Counted from the first letter of the stretch, positions 1 to 9,176 are shown. The stretch is DNA of 64,000 nt from Nitrospira sp. (GCA_022842445.1 JALHPO010000007.1:112234-176233); one strand, 5' to 3'. A program made the numbers and translations. The notes: a model not told the origin generated them from the letters alone.

Positions 1-2
1 AT

Positions 3-2291
3 CTCGGCATCGAAGGACGATATGAAGCTGTGACGGCCTACATGCGCGACTATCCCGAAGAATATTATTTGCGACGGCAGCGGGTGGCGGGCCGGTTGCC
101 CGCCCTCTATGCCGAGGAAGTCGACCGGCTCTCGCATCGGAAGGGGCAAAGCTGGAGCAATATCCTCACACGGTACCGTGCCGAAGTCATTCCCCGGCTG
201 CAAGCGGCCGGGCGGCGTGGGGCCGCGCGCCGGCTTCTCGCCCTGGCCCGTTCGTTGACTATAGAGGCAACCGTACTCGTTGAAAGTGCCCCCGCGGACC
301 TCAAGCAACTCGTCGACTGGATGGAGGCGTTCCCCGAATCGGACCATGGACCGGTATGGCTCACTGCCCTGGAGGCCGGCTACCGGGAACAGCTATTGGA
401 ACACCTGCACGCACGTACTGAAAACCCCGCTCCCTCTGAAACAGTGCGCCCGCACTCACAATCGGTCTACTGCATCGACGTCCGGTCGGAACCGTTCCGC
501 CGTCACCTCGAGTCGGTCGGACCGCATCAGACCTTCGGCTTTGCCGGCTTCTTTGCCGCCTTCATCCGCTATCGGGCCTGGGGAAAGGAGCATGACACGG
601 AACAGTTCCCGGTCATCATGCGGGCGAAGAATGAGGTCCGGGAGATTCCGCGCAGCTATCTTGATCACAAGGTATCGCTACATGCGGCGCGGGCCAAGTG
701 GGTGCATGCGGGTCATACCCTCCTGCACGATCTGAAAGAAAATGTCGTCACCCCCTATGTCATGGTGGAATCGCTTGGCTGGTTTTACGGTCTGCCGATT
801 TTCGGCAAGACATTGGTCCCGGCGCTCTATCAGCGCTGGACCGCCTGGTTGCGACGGCTGTTCGTCCCCTCTCTGGCCACCACGTTGACGATAGACAAGC
901 CGGGGCCCGGTGAAACCGCGGAGATGCTTGAAGCGGAGCAACAGGCCACAATCAGGGAGGCTTTGCACGAACAACTCGGACTCCGCAGCTCCCGTATCAC
1001 ATCTGCGCTCGTCGAAGGCCTGCGTCAACGGGCGCTGACGGTGGAAGGAGACCCGGAGCCGCCGATCGCTGCCGAAGAAATCGAGCGGGCCGGACTCACG
1101 CTCGAGACCATCAACGCCTTTGTCGACATTTTACGGCGGCAATACGATCTGACGGCGCGATCCGCGTCACGACATAAAGAACGGCTCACCAGAACCGGTT
1201 TCACTCTGGAAGAACAGGTTCTGACCGTCGACACTGCTCTGCGCATGATGGGATTGACGAGGAACTTCGGGCGGCTCGTCCTCTTCTGCGCCCACGGGAG
1301 CACGTCGGACAACAATCCTTACGAATCTGCGCTCGATTGCGGCGCCTGTGGCGGCAATGAAGGCAAGCCCAATGCCCGTGCCCTCGCGATGATGGCGAAC
1401 AATCCCAAGGTCCGCGAGCGAATCGCCAATCTGGGGATCGACATCCCGTCCGACACGCATTTTCTCGCCGGCCAAATGGATACGACGACCGATACCGTAC
1501 TGCTGCTCGACCTCGAAGATGCCCCGCCGACCCATCGCGCGGACATCGCCCGACTCCAGGAAGACCTCAAAGTAGCCTCCGCGCTCACCAGTCAGGAACG
1601 CTGTGCACGTTTCCCTGATGTCCAACTGGTTCTCGAGGAGACGGCGGCTGAGGCGCATGTCCGCAGGCGGAGCATGGACTGGAGCCAAATCAGACCGGAA
1701 TGGGGCCTCTCAAACAATACGTCGTTTCTGATCGGACGGCGGGAGCTGACGAAAGGACTGGACCTGGGCGGACGTGTCTTCCTGCATTCGTACGATTATC
1801 GGGAAGATCCGAGCAATCGACTGCTCGAAGTGCTGCTCACGGCCCCCCAAGTCGTCGCGCAGTGGATCAATATGGAGCATTACTTTTCAACTGTCGACAA
1901 CGAGGTCTACGGAAGCGGCAGCAAGATCTATCATAACGTGGTGGGACGCTTTGGCATCATGTCCGGCCCCTGGAGCGATCTACGGCTGGGGTTGGCGAGA
2001 CAAACCGTCATGAACGGGGAGATGCCGTACCATGAGCCGATGCGCTTGCTGACTATCGTTGAAACGCCTCGAGTGCGCATCGAAAAGCTGATCGAACGGC
2101 ACAAAGTGCTTCAGCACTATTATCATAACGAGTGGGTCCATCTCGTCGTGCTCGACCCGGAAGACCGGGTGTGGTATCGATACCGTCCCGATGGAACGTG
2201 GGAACGAATGAATCTGGACAGGTCCAGCAAGGTTGAGAGCGCGGTGGCGGCCGGGCCACCCGCTTTGGCTCAGCCTGAATCTGATGTATAA
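3..2291 (+). CDS. dabA: DabA-type inorganic carbon transporter subunit (DUF2309/UPF0753), C-terminal part
   Basis: The frame is open to the left edge, so the gene begins outside the window; 762 residues are visible. The GTG at position 30 is probably internal. DabA is the cytoplasmic, carbonic-anhydrase-like subunit of the DAB complex, which accumulates bicarbonate in autotrophs together with the membrane subunit DabB. A Cys-x-Asp motif (YCIDVRSE) and a downstream His and Cys (FCAHGS and DCGACGG) match the zinc-binding residues known in the family. A PII-like gene follows after 32 bp. DabB is expected upstream, outside the window. The family call is firm; transport in this organism is inferred. 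Confidence 0.93.
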   Translation, partial: LGIEGRYEAVTAYMRDYPEEYYLRRQRVAGRLPALYAEEVDRLSHRKGQSWSNILTRYRAEVIPRLQAAGRRGAARRLLALARSLTIEATVLVESAPADLKQLVDWMEAFPESDHGPVWLTALEAGYREQLLEHLHARTENPAPSETVRPHSQSVYCIDVRSEPFRRHLESVGPHQTFGFAGFFAAFIRYRAWGKEHDTEQFPVIMRAKNEVREIPRSYLDHKVSLHAARAKWVHAGHTLLHDLKENVVTPYVMVESLGWFYGLPIFGKTLVPALYQRWTAWLRRLFVPSLATTLTIDKPGPGETAEMLEAEQQATIREALHEQLGLRSSRITSALVEGLRQRALTVEGDPEPPIAAEEIERAGLTLETINAFVDILRRQYDLTARSASRHKERLTRTGFTLEEQVLTVDTALRMMGLTRNFGRLVLFCAHGSTSDNNPYESALDCGACGGNEGKPNARALAMMANNPKVRERIANLGIDIPSDTHFLAGQMDTTTDTVLLLDLEDAPPTHRADIARLQEDLKVASALTSQERCARFPDVQLVLEETAAEAHVRRRSMDWSQIRPEWGLSNNTSFLIGRRELTKGLDLGGRVFLHSYDYREDPSNRLLEVLLTAPQVVAQWINMEHYFSTVDNEVYGSGSKIYHNVVGRFGIMSGPWSDLRLGLARQTVMNGEMPYHEPMRLLTIVETPRVRIEKLIERHKVLQHYYHNEWVHLVVLDPEDRVWYRYRPDGTWERMNLDRSSKVESAVAAGPPALAQPESDV

Positions 2292-2323
2292 CCCCTGATC
2301 AATGGCCGGAAAGGAGCGCAGTA

Positions 2324-2662
2324 ATGAGTTTTGCATTGCATCCGATGAAGGAGATTCGCGTGATCGTCGCCGGGGAACACCGGGCGTTCGTCACCGAGGT
2401 ATTCGACCGAGTCAAGGCCACCGGCTATACCATCATCGGAAATGTGTCCGGGAAGGGCCACCATAGCGTGCGCGAGGCTCACTTCATGTTCAGCGAACAG
2501 GAGAGCCTGGAGATCATCATGACTGTCGTGCCGGAAGAAAAAGTGGAGCCTATTCTGGCAGGGCTTCGCCCGCTCTTCGAACGGCACTCCGGTGTGATGT
2601 TTGTGACCGATGTGGCCGTCAGCCGGCAGGAATACTTCGGCAAGAAGCGAACAGATCCCTGA
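2324..2662 (+). CDS. PII-like signalling protein linked to dabA
   Basis: This 112-residue protein has the size and alternating strand-helix pattern of a PII/GlnB-like trimer subunit. It lacks the canonical T-loop tyrosine context of GlnB/GlnK, so it is better called PII-like. It is co-directional with dabA with a 32-bp gap and a usable ribosome site (AAAGGAG, 2310-2316). PII-like proteins are often found next to bicarbonate transporters, where they are thought to sense the carbon or energy state through nucleotides. A regulatory role on DabAB is therefore likely but inferred. A short GC-rich inverted repeat follows the stop, without a T run. Confidence 0.8.
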   Translation: MSFALHPMKEIRVIVAGEHRAFVTEVFDRVKATGYTIIGNVSGKGHHSVREAHFMFSEQESLEIIMTVVPEEKVEPILAGLRPLFERHSGVMFVTDVAVSRQEYFGKKRTDP

Positions 2663-2858
2663 TGTGGCGGCGCGCCAGCGCCGTCACGAGCCATAGGTCT
2701 CTGCATCATAGCCTCGCCTCAAATGCCGCCTCTCCCCATCGGCGTCTGGGAATCTGACGGGTGGCCGCGTCCCGGCACATGATCTTGCGATACCCCTTGC
2801 AACCGCCGCATACAATGGCTACAATGCGCGCCCATTGCCGACTGGAGCCAGCGCGCCG

Positions 2859-4019
2859 ATGGCGAACCATCCCGTGTTCTTGCGGTCCTGCTGTGCGAAC
2901 TCACGTGCGATCCGTCCGGAACGCAGCACTTCCGGCACGTCTTCCGACAGATCACGCAACTCCTTCCCGTCACACTGGTTCAGACTCTATCAGACAATTA
3001 AGTTTTCTCTACTGTCTGCCTTAGGAGCACTCTGGGTTGCCGCCTTGTGGCTGATGAGCACGGCCGCCCCCGCGATGGCCGAATGGTCCGCCACTGCGAG
3101 CAGTTCGCTGTTTTACACCGACAATTCCAATCTCTTTTCGGCCACACGCCGATCAAGCCTCGACGGGGACCCATCGCAACCGGTGGTGGAGAGTTCGTCG
3201 TTTGGCCATAACAAAGACATGGTGTTTGAGCCGGCTCTCCGCGTAATAAAGTTCATTCCTTCTTCCTGGGGCAAGACGGCATTCACCGCCAAAGTTCGAG
3301 GGTTCGTCTACGCCGTCAATCCGGAATTCAGTCAGACCGGCATCTACCTTGAGGGAGTGCATGCCTTCAACCCTGATACTGCCCTCCGATTGCGGTTTTT
3401 TACGGCTCCCGACCAATTACTGGGTCAGACAGAAAGTTCCCATGGTAGTATCCATGGGCTGCAGGATGCACGGGTCAGTTCCCATATCGGTTCAATCCGA
3501 TTTGACAAACGTCTTTCCGAGCATTTTGAAGTTCAATTATATGGACGCGCCGGGATCCGCCGCTTCAATGAGCCCTTTGTCGAGCGGGACACGTTCTTGT
3601 GGGCGATTGGCCCGCATTTGGTCTGGCATGTGACGCACCACACGAGAATGGTCCTCGGCTACCATTACGAACGCGGCTTGGCGGAAGGCCGTCACCATCC
3701 TCAATTTCATGATGATAGCTCCTACGTCCATCATTTTGCGTCGGTTGCTCTCGAAGCCGATGTGATGGAGAACCTGGAGTTGGAACTCGACTTCCACTAT
3801 GAGCGCAACAACTTTACGACCGGTATACCCGATGATCATCATCACTTCTTGGGGGGGGAGAACATTTTCCTCGGAAGTGGACGGCTCTTGTATCAGCTCA
3901 CGGACAATACGGCTTTGACTCTGACCGTCCAGCGGGCTCAACGCTCACTCAATGCTGAACACGCGCATCTGCAGGCCCACAACACCAATGTGGGTCTTGG
4001 AGTTCTGTACCGGTTTTGA
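2859..4019 (+). CDS. Putative outer-membrane beta-barrel protein
   Basis: No family recognised with certainty. A hydrophobic segment ending STAAPAMAEW resembles a signal peptide with cleavage after AMA. The rest has many alternating polar/aromatic strands and ends in LYRF, a typical outer-membrane barrel C-terminus with terminal Phe. The start is uncertain: the ATG at 2859 leaves an unusually long basic N-region of about 45 residues before the hydrophobic core. A TTG at 2835 is in the same frame, and a non-ATG start nearer 2970 is possible. Histidine-rich loops (DDHHHF, HHPQFHDD) are a visible oddity. Probably a surface porin-like protein of unknown substrate. Confidence 0.65.
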   Translation: MANHPVFLRSCCANSRAIRPERSTSGTSSDRSRNSFPSHWFRLYQTIKFSLLSALGALWVAALWLMSTAAPAMAEWSATASSSLFYTDNSNLFSATRRSSLDGDPSQPVVESSSFGHNKDMVFEPALRVIKFIPSSWGKTAFTAKVRGFVYAVNPEFSQTGIYLEGVHAFNPDTALRLRFFTAPDQLLGQTESSHGSIHGLQDARVSSHIGSIRFDKRLSEHFEVQLYGRAGIRRFNEPFVERDTFLWAIGPHLVWHVTHHTRMVLGYHYERGLAEGRHHPQFHDDSSYVHHFASVALEADVMENLELELDFHYERNNFTTGIPDDHHHFLGGENIFLGSGRLLYQLTDNTALTLTVQRAQRSLNAEHAHLQAHNTNVGLGVLYRF

Positions 4020-4075
4020 GCCGGCACGGTCCGGCGAATTACTGAGACGTGTGACCTCATGACTGAGGTGGGTAC

Positions 4076-4600
4076 TTGAAGGGTTCGGACATGCTGAGAA
4101 CGGTTGCCATCCTAGCGCTGTGTTGTCTTCTCGCCGCCTGTCAGAGCGCTGACAGCGTCTCTCCCAAGGCTATTCAAGACTCAACCCGCTTGGCTTCCGT
4201 CAAATCAATCTACATCGAGGACCTTGGGAAAGAAGAAGGCGCCGATGTTATCGAGAAGTCGGACATTGTCAGAGCGCAAATTGGAGCCGCGCTGGCTCAA
4301 TCTGGGAGATTCTCCATTGTGACGACTCCTCAACAAGCCGATGCCATTCTTGCCGGTATTGCCGGCATCGAGCAGTGGTACCACGGGATGGAAGGTTTCT
4401 ACGGACTGGAAGGAGATCTGGATACCCACTATCTGGGAGTAGGGCACTTACGGTTGATCGATTCCAAAACGAAGCAGATCATTTGGACCCACGAGTATGA
4501 ACGAGGACTTTTCAAGCTGCACCAAACCGTCGAAAGCCGCGTTGCCGAGCAAGTTGCGGACAAGTTACTGCGTGACGCCACGCCCGCCGGGAATCGGTAA
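4076..4600 (+). CDS. Small lipoprotein, unknown function
   Basis: The 174-residue protein starts with a short basic N-terminus and hydrophobic stretch ending in the lipobox LLAAC, so it is probably lipidated on Cys and anchored in an envelope membrane. The body alternates helices and strands with an IYIEDLG segment and a later QIIWTHEYERG segment, as in small curli-assembly (CsgG-like) or DUF799-like lipoproteins; this resemblance is loose. Two starts are possible: TTG 4076, behind GAGGTGGG, or ATG 4091, behind AAGGG. It follows the barrel protein after 56 bp on the same strand and may be co-transcribed with it. Confidence 0.7.
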   Translation: MKGSDMLRTVAILALCCLLAACQSADSVSPKAIQDSTRLASVKSIYIEDLGKEEGADVIEKSDIVRAQIGAALAQSGRFSIVTTPQQADAILAGIAGIEQWYHGMEGFYGLEGDLDTHYLGVGHLRLIDSKTKQIIWTHEYERGLFKLHQTVESRVAEQVADKLLRDATPAGNR

Positions 4601-4653
4601 GGATCCGACGGCAGCCCCCTGATCTGTGCCGAGGTACCCCGCTGTCACGCAAC

Positions 4654-5412
4654 TCAAAAATCGAGAAAGAGATTCAGCGAGAGAACGTGGTTCATGTTAT
4701 CGAGAGTGGACTTATTGATGTATTGATTCATGTACCCGATTTCGACCAGCACCGGTGGTAGCACGCGATAGCCGATCCCGGCAAATCCACGGTTTTGATC
4801 GAACCCCTGCGTGGCTCCCCAATTCGTATCATTCAGATGGATGAAGACCTCATCCCACCCCACGAGACTCACCGCCGGATACACTGGAATCGGCCAGCTG
4901 AGTTTGAACATCTGCCGAAACCGCCCGCCGGTTTCGTTTCCGTTGGTTTGCCAGCGCTGTTCAAATCTGGTGCGGCTGGTGAAGGCGCCAATCGGGGTCG
5001 CCCCTGACCACATATATTGCTGCCAGATCCTGTCTTCGTGGATATTGTCGCCGGCGGCCGGGAAATTGATCACGTGGGCATAGCCGATCCACACCGTCGA
5101 GTGGTCCGTCAGCGCGTAGCCGATTCCCGGACGAATCAAGAGTTGATCCATATCCTCGCCCTCTTCTCTCGTCCGGGGCTGGATTTCGCCCCACCAGCGG
5201 AATCGTTTGAGGTCCTGATCGATGAATCCGAAGTTGCCCCGTGCCGTGACGTTACCCCAGATTCGAAAATCCTCCGCCAACTCAGCCCATGCGCTGGATG
5301 AAGCGAAGGGCATCAGGGAACAGGCGAGCATAACGATGACGAGAAGCAGTGGCTGTGGGTGCCGGTCAGTACTCCGCATCAGTGAACATTGAATACGCTT
5401 GAGCCTGTTCAT
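4654..5412 (-). CDS. DUF2490-like outer-membrane protein
   Basis: Starting at ATG 5412, with AAGGGG upstream, this is a 252-residue protein with a long basic N-region, a hydrophobic signal core ending SSAWAE, and a beta-rich body. The FRIWGNVTARGNF, RPGIGYALTD and IHEDRIWQQY segments are characteristic of the DUF2490 family, predicted outer-membrane barrels of unknown role. The last residue is Phe, as expected for an outer-membrane barrel. The frame stays open upstream to 5574, but those residues lack a signal sequence. It converges with the lipoprotein gene to its left. Confidence 0.75.
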   Translation of the reverse strand: MNRLKRIQCSLMRSTDRHPQPLLLVIVMLACSLMPFASSSAWAELAEDFRIWGNVTARGNFGFIDQDLKRFRWWGEIQPRTREEGEDMDQLLIRPGIGYALTDHSTVWIGYAHVINFPAAGDNIHEDRIWQQYMWSGATPIGAFTSRTRFEQRWQTNGNETGGRFRQMFKLSWPIPVYPAVSLVGWDEVFIHLNDTNWGATQGFDQNRGFAGIGYRVLPPVLVEIGYMNQYINKSTLDNMNHVLSLNLFLDF

Positions 5413-5750
5413 AGGAAGAATTCCCCTTGGAATGGATGGGATCGTCACCGCAAATCCGACGTGCTTGGTTGGAAAATCGTCCACGGCTTTCCGCAACCCT
5501 AAAACGAGCGGCGGTACTGTATCACGGGGCTGCATGGGACCGCTATCGTAAATTGTCGCTGGGGGTTCCGGCATTGGTCAAGACGACCGGCAGGCTTTGG
5601 GCCGACACCAATTGAACAAAGGCGCACGGTTGAGATTTGTCTCTTTCCTCATCTATAATGCCGACCTTCGCAGAAGCCAGCCAGGCTTTGCGATCCAGCG
5701 TTGTCCATATCTCACGTGGTTGATCGCTCAGCATCCAAGGAGGATCGTTC
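5413..5750. other. Divergent intergenic region, 338 bp
   Basis: The region separates the leftward DUF2490 gene from the rightward SnoaL-repeat gene. A good sigma-70 promoter for the rightward gene lies at 5630-5659 and a strong ribosome site (AAGGAGG) at 5738-5744. The leftward gene has its ribosome site near 5422-5427. No convincing gene is seen in this stretch. Confidence 0.6.
5630..5659 (+). promoter_or_regulatory. Sigma-70-type promoter for the SnoaL-repeat gene
   Basis: TTGAGA at 5630-5635 and TATAAT at 5654-5659 are separated by 18 bp. A start of transcription near 5666 would leave an 85-base leader before the ATG at 5751. Confidence 0.6.
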
Positions 5751-7130
5751 ATGCAAAGATTGGCCTTGCTCCTCGCGGTAGTCGCTGTCCCCATCGTGAG
5801 TCACGCAGAAACAAAAAATATAGCAGCACTCCTTCCATCCGGCCATGCGGTTCCACAACATACCGAAGTGTGCGTAGCCGCGACCGAGGAGGACATTGCC
5901 GCCCTGTTCGACCGCTGGAATGCCTCACTCCAAACCGGCGATGTGCACAAGGTCTCCGCCAATTACGCGCCGACATCGCTCTTGCTCCCGACGGTGTCAA
6001 GTCGGCCGCGGATCACGGTTCAAGACAAAGAGGACTACTTTCAGCATTTCCTGGAAAACCAGCCGGTGGGGCGCATCGATGCTCTGGATTCGCGCGAAAT
6101 CGAAATCGATTGCAACACCGCGATCGACGCCGGGCTCTACACCTTCACGTTCAAGAAGACCGGGGCCAGCGTCAAAGCCCGGTATACGTTTACCTACAAG
6201 TGGGACGGCAAGCAATGGCTGATTACCAGCCACCATTCGTCCGCGCTGCCCACGGCGGACGCACCTCCGGAACACGTTCACCAGGCGGTTCCACAACATA
6301 CCGAAGTGTGCGTAGCCGCGACCGAGGAGGACATCGCCGCCCTGTTCGACCGCTGGAATACCTCACTCCAAACCGGCGATGTGCACAAAGTCTCCGCCAA
6401 TTACGCGCCGACATCGCTCTTGCTCCCGACGGTGTCGAGCCGGCCACGACGCACAGCCCTCGACAAAGAAGACTATTTCCACCATTTTCTGGAAAACCAC
6501 CCGGTGGGGCGCATCGATTCGCGCGAAATCGAAATCGATTGCAATACGGCGATCGACACGGGGCTTTACACCTTCACGTTCAAGAAGACCGGGGCCAGCG
6601 TCAAAGCCCGGTATACGTTTACCTACAAGTGGGACGGCAAGCAATGGCTGATTACCAGCCACCATTCGTCCGCGCTGCCCACGGCGGACGCACCTCCGGA
6701 ACACGTTCACCAGGCGGTTCCACAACATACCGAAGTGTGCGTAGCCGCGACCGAGGAGGACATCGCCGCCCTGTTCGACCGCTGGAATACCTCACTCCAA
6801 ACCGGCGATGTGCACAAAGTCTCCGCCAATTACGCGCCGACATCGCTCTTGCTCCCGACGGTGTCGAGCCGGCCACGACGCACAGCCCTCGACAAAGAGG
6901 ACTATTTCCACCATTTTCTGGAAAACCACCCGGTGGGACGCATCGATTCTATAGACTCGCGCGAAATTGAAATTGATTGTAATACGGCGATCGACGCGGG
7001 ATTCTACACCTTCACATTCAAGAAGACCGGGGCCAGCGTCAAAGCCCGGTATACGTTTACCTACAAGTGGGACGGCAACCAATGGCTGATTACCAGTCAT
7101 CATTCGTCCGCTATACCGCCGAAGGAATGA
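5751..7130 (+). CDS. Secreted protein of three tandem SnoaL-like (DUF4440/SgcJ type) domains
   Basis: A clear signal peptide (MQRLALLLAVVAV to VSHAE) is followed by three copies of a roughly 143-146-residue domain. Each has the NTF2/SnoaL pattern: an N-terminal helix with IAALFDRWN, a SANYAPTSLLLPTVSS segment, and a C-terminal beta segment ending YKWDGKQWLITSHHSS. Known relatives are single-domain, so a triplicated chain is unusual. Each copy has two cysteines (EVCVAAT and IDCNTAI) that could form a disulfide in the periplasm. The second copy lacks three residues. A strong ribosome site precedes the start. Function unknown; small-ligand binding or catalysis is typical of the fold. Confidence 0.85.
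   Translation: MQRLALLLAVVAVPIVSHAETKNIAALLPSGHAVPQHTEVCVAATEEDIAALFDRWNASLQTGDVHKVSANYAPTSLLLPTVSSRPRITVQDKEDYFQHFLENQPVGRIDALDSREIEIDCNTAIDAGLYTFTFKKTGASVKARYTFTYKWDGKQWLITSHHSSALPTADAPPEHVHQAVPQHTEVCVAATEEDIAALFDRWNTSLQTGDVHKVSANYAPTSLLLPTVSSRPRRTALDKEDYFHHFLENHPVGRIDSREIEIDCNTAIDTGLYTFTFKKTGASVKARYTFTYKWDGKQWLITSHHSSALPTADAPPEHVHQAVPQHTEVCVAATEEDIAALFDRWNTSLQTGDVHKVSANYAPTSLLLPTVSSRPRRTALDKEDYFHHFLENHPVGRIDSIDSREIEIDCNTAIDAGFYTFTFKKTGASVKARYTFTYKWDGNQWLITSHHSSAIPPKE
5847..7127 (+). repeat. Three-copy in-frame tandem repeat inside the SnoaL gene
   Basis: Units begin at 5847, 6285 and 6714, each with GCGGTTCCACAACATACC. The periods are 438 and 429 bp, i.e. 146 and 143 codons; the 9-bp difference removes Ala-Leu-Asp in copy 2. 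Long stretches are identical in DNA, including silent positions, which points to recent duplication or gene conversion. Confidence 0.92.
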
Positions 7131-7438
7131 CCTGCCGTTGATTTGGCGCGACCCAGGCGGGTTAGATGTGGGTCGCGCCGACCATCCCAATCTTTCGAAG
7201 CATGCCTTCCTAGGCCATGCAAGACGCCGGATCGGCGCCAGCCTCTTCCATTCGTCCCATGCAATCGACAGGGCTCTTTGAGAAATTCATGATCTTCGGA
7301 GCCGGCAATTTCATAGGCTGTTAAATTCACTGAAAGAATCTGTTTTCTCATGATAGACCCCCTCCCTTTGGGGCATTGTGGAATAGCCGGCGTTTCGGCG
7401 ATAAGGACGCTACACGACGCAACCGAGTCCCGACCACG
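7131..7438. other. Intergenic region with a possible decayed small leftward ORF
   Basis: No confident gene. On the minus strand an ATG at 7351, preceded by a purine-rich GGGAGGGGG, opens a peptide beginning MRKQILSVNLTAYEIAG. In the next frame the sequence continues as a cysteine-containing peptide ending ADPASCMA with a stop near 7214. This may be a small gene broken by a frameshift, or chance. Confidence 0.3.
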
Positions 7439-7663
7439 ATGCCGCAGATTCTCAACTGTAGTGAACATGCCGACGACGACGAGGTTCACTACCTCACGAC
7501 CCTATTGCTCTACCACCTGGTCGAACGGTGCGGCGGCCAGTTGCAATTCAGCGCGCAGGACGTCCGGCAGATGCGTGAAAGTCTCTCCAGCAAGATGGTC
7601 CAGATTCAATTGGGCAACGACGTGAAACTCCGTATCATCGACCGCGTGCCAGAACTGCAATAG
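7439..7663 (+). CDS. Small hypothetical protein
   Basis: The 74-residue frame starts MPQILNCSEHADDDEVH and is rich in charged and amphipathic segments (LTTLLLYHLVERCGG, SLSSKMVQIQLGND). It has no signal peptide or membrane span, so it is probably cytoplasmic. No family was recognised. A GTG at 7376 would add 21 basic residues, but the ATG gives the more protein-like composition. It stands alone between the SnoaL gene and the carbonic anhydrase. Confidence 0.45.
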   Translation: MPQILNCSEHADDDEVHYLTTLLLYHLVERCGGQLQFSAQDVRQMRESLSSKMVQIQLGNDVKLRIIDRVPELQ

Positions 7664-7875
7664 ATACTCAGGGACAGGCCGCTTTTCTCGATGCGTTGGC
7701 TTTTTTGTGAAGACCCTGTCGGGCGAAACCGCTCATCCCGCCCCGTCTATTCTGAGTGAAGTAACGCACCGCATTCCTGTTGTCTTGTACCGTGGATCCA
7801 TCTTTTCTATCGATACGCGGATGTGCTAGCTTTACTCGCGAACGGGAATTTTTATCTCCCACGACGGAGGCCATT

Positions 7876-8727
7876 ATGCGTGCCGTACTTCTGATAGTAC
7901 TGTGGATGATCGCCTTGGTGTTGCCGGCTGAGTGGCTGCATGCCGGAGAATCAGAGGGATCTCGTTGGGGATACGAGGGAAGTGTCGGGCCCTTGCATTG
8001 GGGGAGCATCGGACCGGAATTTTCCCTCTGTGATAAGGGTATGGCTCAATCGCCCATTGATTTGTTGCGAACCTACAAGGTCGACCTCGCCAAAATTGAA
8101 TTTTCTTACAAAGATTCTCCGTTTCATGTGATCAACAACGGACATACGTTGGAAGAACTTGAACCACTTTCGGAGCAGGTGGCGTCCCGCTATCCTCGGC
8201 ACGGCCAGACGGTACTCCATTTTGACAAGGACAGCACCATTGTATTTGATGAAGATCTCTACTTACTTGAGCAATTCCATTTTCACTCCCCGAGCGAGCA
8301 TACCGTCGATCAGAAGCACTACCCGATGGAGCTACACCTTGTACATCACAACGAGCGGCACGAAGCGGCAGTCGTAGCGGTATTCATGGAGGAGGGTAAA
8401 CACAACCCGTTCTTCGAAACCTTTCTGGAACATGCCCCGAAGAAGGTCGGGGAGTTCATCGAGGACCACGAACGTGCGATCAACCCGATGAACCTCTTGC
8501 CGAAAAATCTCACCTACTACCGCTACTTCGGGTCCTACACCACGCCGCCCTGTTATGAAGGTGTCATCTGGGCTGTTCTGCACGACCCCATCGAAGTCAG
8601 CGCTGAACAGATCCGGAAGTTCCGTGCCCTTGTGGGCCACGATAATGCGCGCCCGACACAGCCGCGGCATAAACGTTTCGTCCTGGAATCAACTTACCCG
8701 ACCACCAAGGTTCAGACAAAGCGGTAG
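7876..8727 (+). CDS. Alpha-type carbonic anhydrase, periplasmic
   Basis: A signal peptide (MRAVLLIVLWMIALVL to LHAGE) precedes a full alpha-carbonic anhydrase domain. The zinc ligands are visible as QFHFHS (His135 and His137) and ELHLVHH (His154). A Cys near residue 52 and the TTPPC Cys can form the family disulfide. The enzyme interconverts CO2 and bicarbonate in the periplasm. With DabA in the same window it suggests a carbon-supply function. The ATG at 7876 is chosen because GGAGG lies just upstream and it starts directly at the signal peptide; an earlier in-frame TTG or ATG adds residues without signal features. Confidence 0.93.
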   Translation: MRAVLLIVLWMIALVLPAEWLHAGESEGSRWGYEGSVGPLHWGSIGPEFSLCDKGMAQSPIDLLRTYKVDLAKIEFSYKDSPFHVINNGHTLEELEPLSEQVASRYPRHGQTVLHFDKDSTIVFDEDLYLLEQFHFHSPSEHTVDQKHYPMELHLVHHNERHEAAVVAVFMEEGKHNPFFETFLEHAPKKVGEFIEDHERAINPMNLLPKNLTYYRYFGSYTTPPCYEGVIWAVLHDPIEVSAEQIRKFRALVGHDNARPTQPRHKRFVLESTYPTTKVQTKR

Positions 8728-8753
8728 ATTAATATCCTCCGGGAGATGACGTC

Positions 8754-9173
8754 GTGGCGCCCATGTTCGGAGTCTCCTCACAGATCGCCATCCCCGAATC
8801 GGAGATCGAGCTCCATGCCATGCGGTCGCAGGGCGCGGGCGGGCAGCACGTCAACAAGGTGTCGACGGCTATTCATCTCCGCTTCGATATTGCCGCTTCA
8901 TCGCTCCCGCCTTTTTACAAGGAGGCATTGCTCAAGCTCCGCGATCAGCGCATTTCGGAAGCAGGTGTGATCACGATCAAGGCGCAGCAGCACAGAACGC
9001 AGGAACGAAACCGAGCAGACGCGCTAGAGCGGCTCAGCCTCTTAATTCAAAGTGTCGCCATCCCGAAGAAGAAACGGAAACCGACGAAACCGACGAAGGG
9101 CTCACAGAACAGGCGAATCGAGGGAAAGAAGCGGCAGGGGCGATTGAAACAGTTGAGAGGAACCCTCGAATGA
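8754..9173 (+). CDS. arfB: Alternative ribosome-rescue factor ArfB (YaeJ/ICT1 family)
   Basis: The 139-residue protein carries the catalytic GGQ motif in RSQGAGGQHVNKVSTAIHL, the hallmark of peptidyl-tRNA hydrolysing release-factor domains. Its C-terminal tail is very basic (KKKRKPTKPTKG and later RIEGKKRQGR), as in ArfB, where it enters the empty mRNA channel of stalled ribosomes. It lacks the codon-recognition domains of RF1/RF2. The start is GTG 8754, with GGGAG upstream; ATG 8763 is an alternative. It follows the carbonic anhydrase by 26 bp. Confidence 0.92.
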   Translation: MAPMFGVSSQIAIPESEIELHAMRSQGAGGQHVNKVSTAIHLRFDIAASSLPPFYKEALLKLRDQRISEAGVITIKAQQHRTQERNRADALERLSLLIQSVAIPKKKRKPTKPTKGSQNRRIEGKKRQGRLKQLRGTLE

Positions 9174-9176
9174 GTG

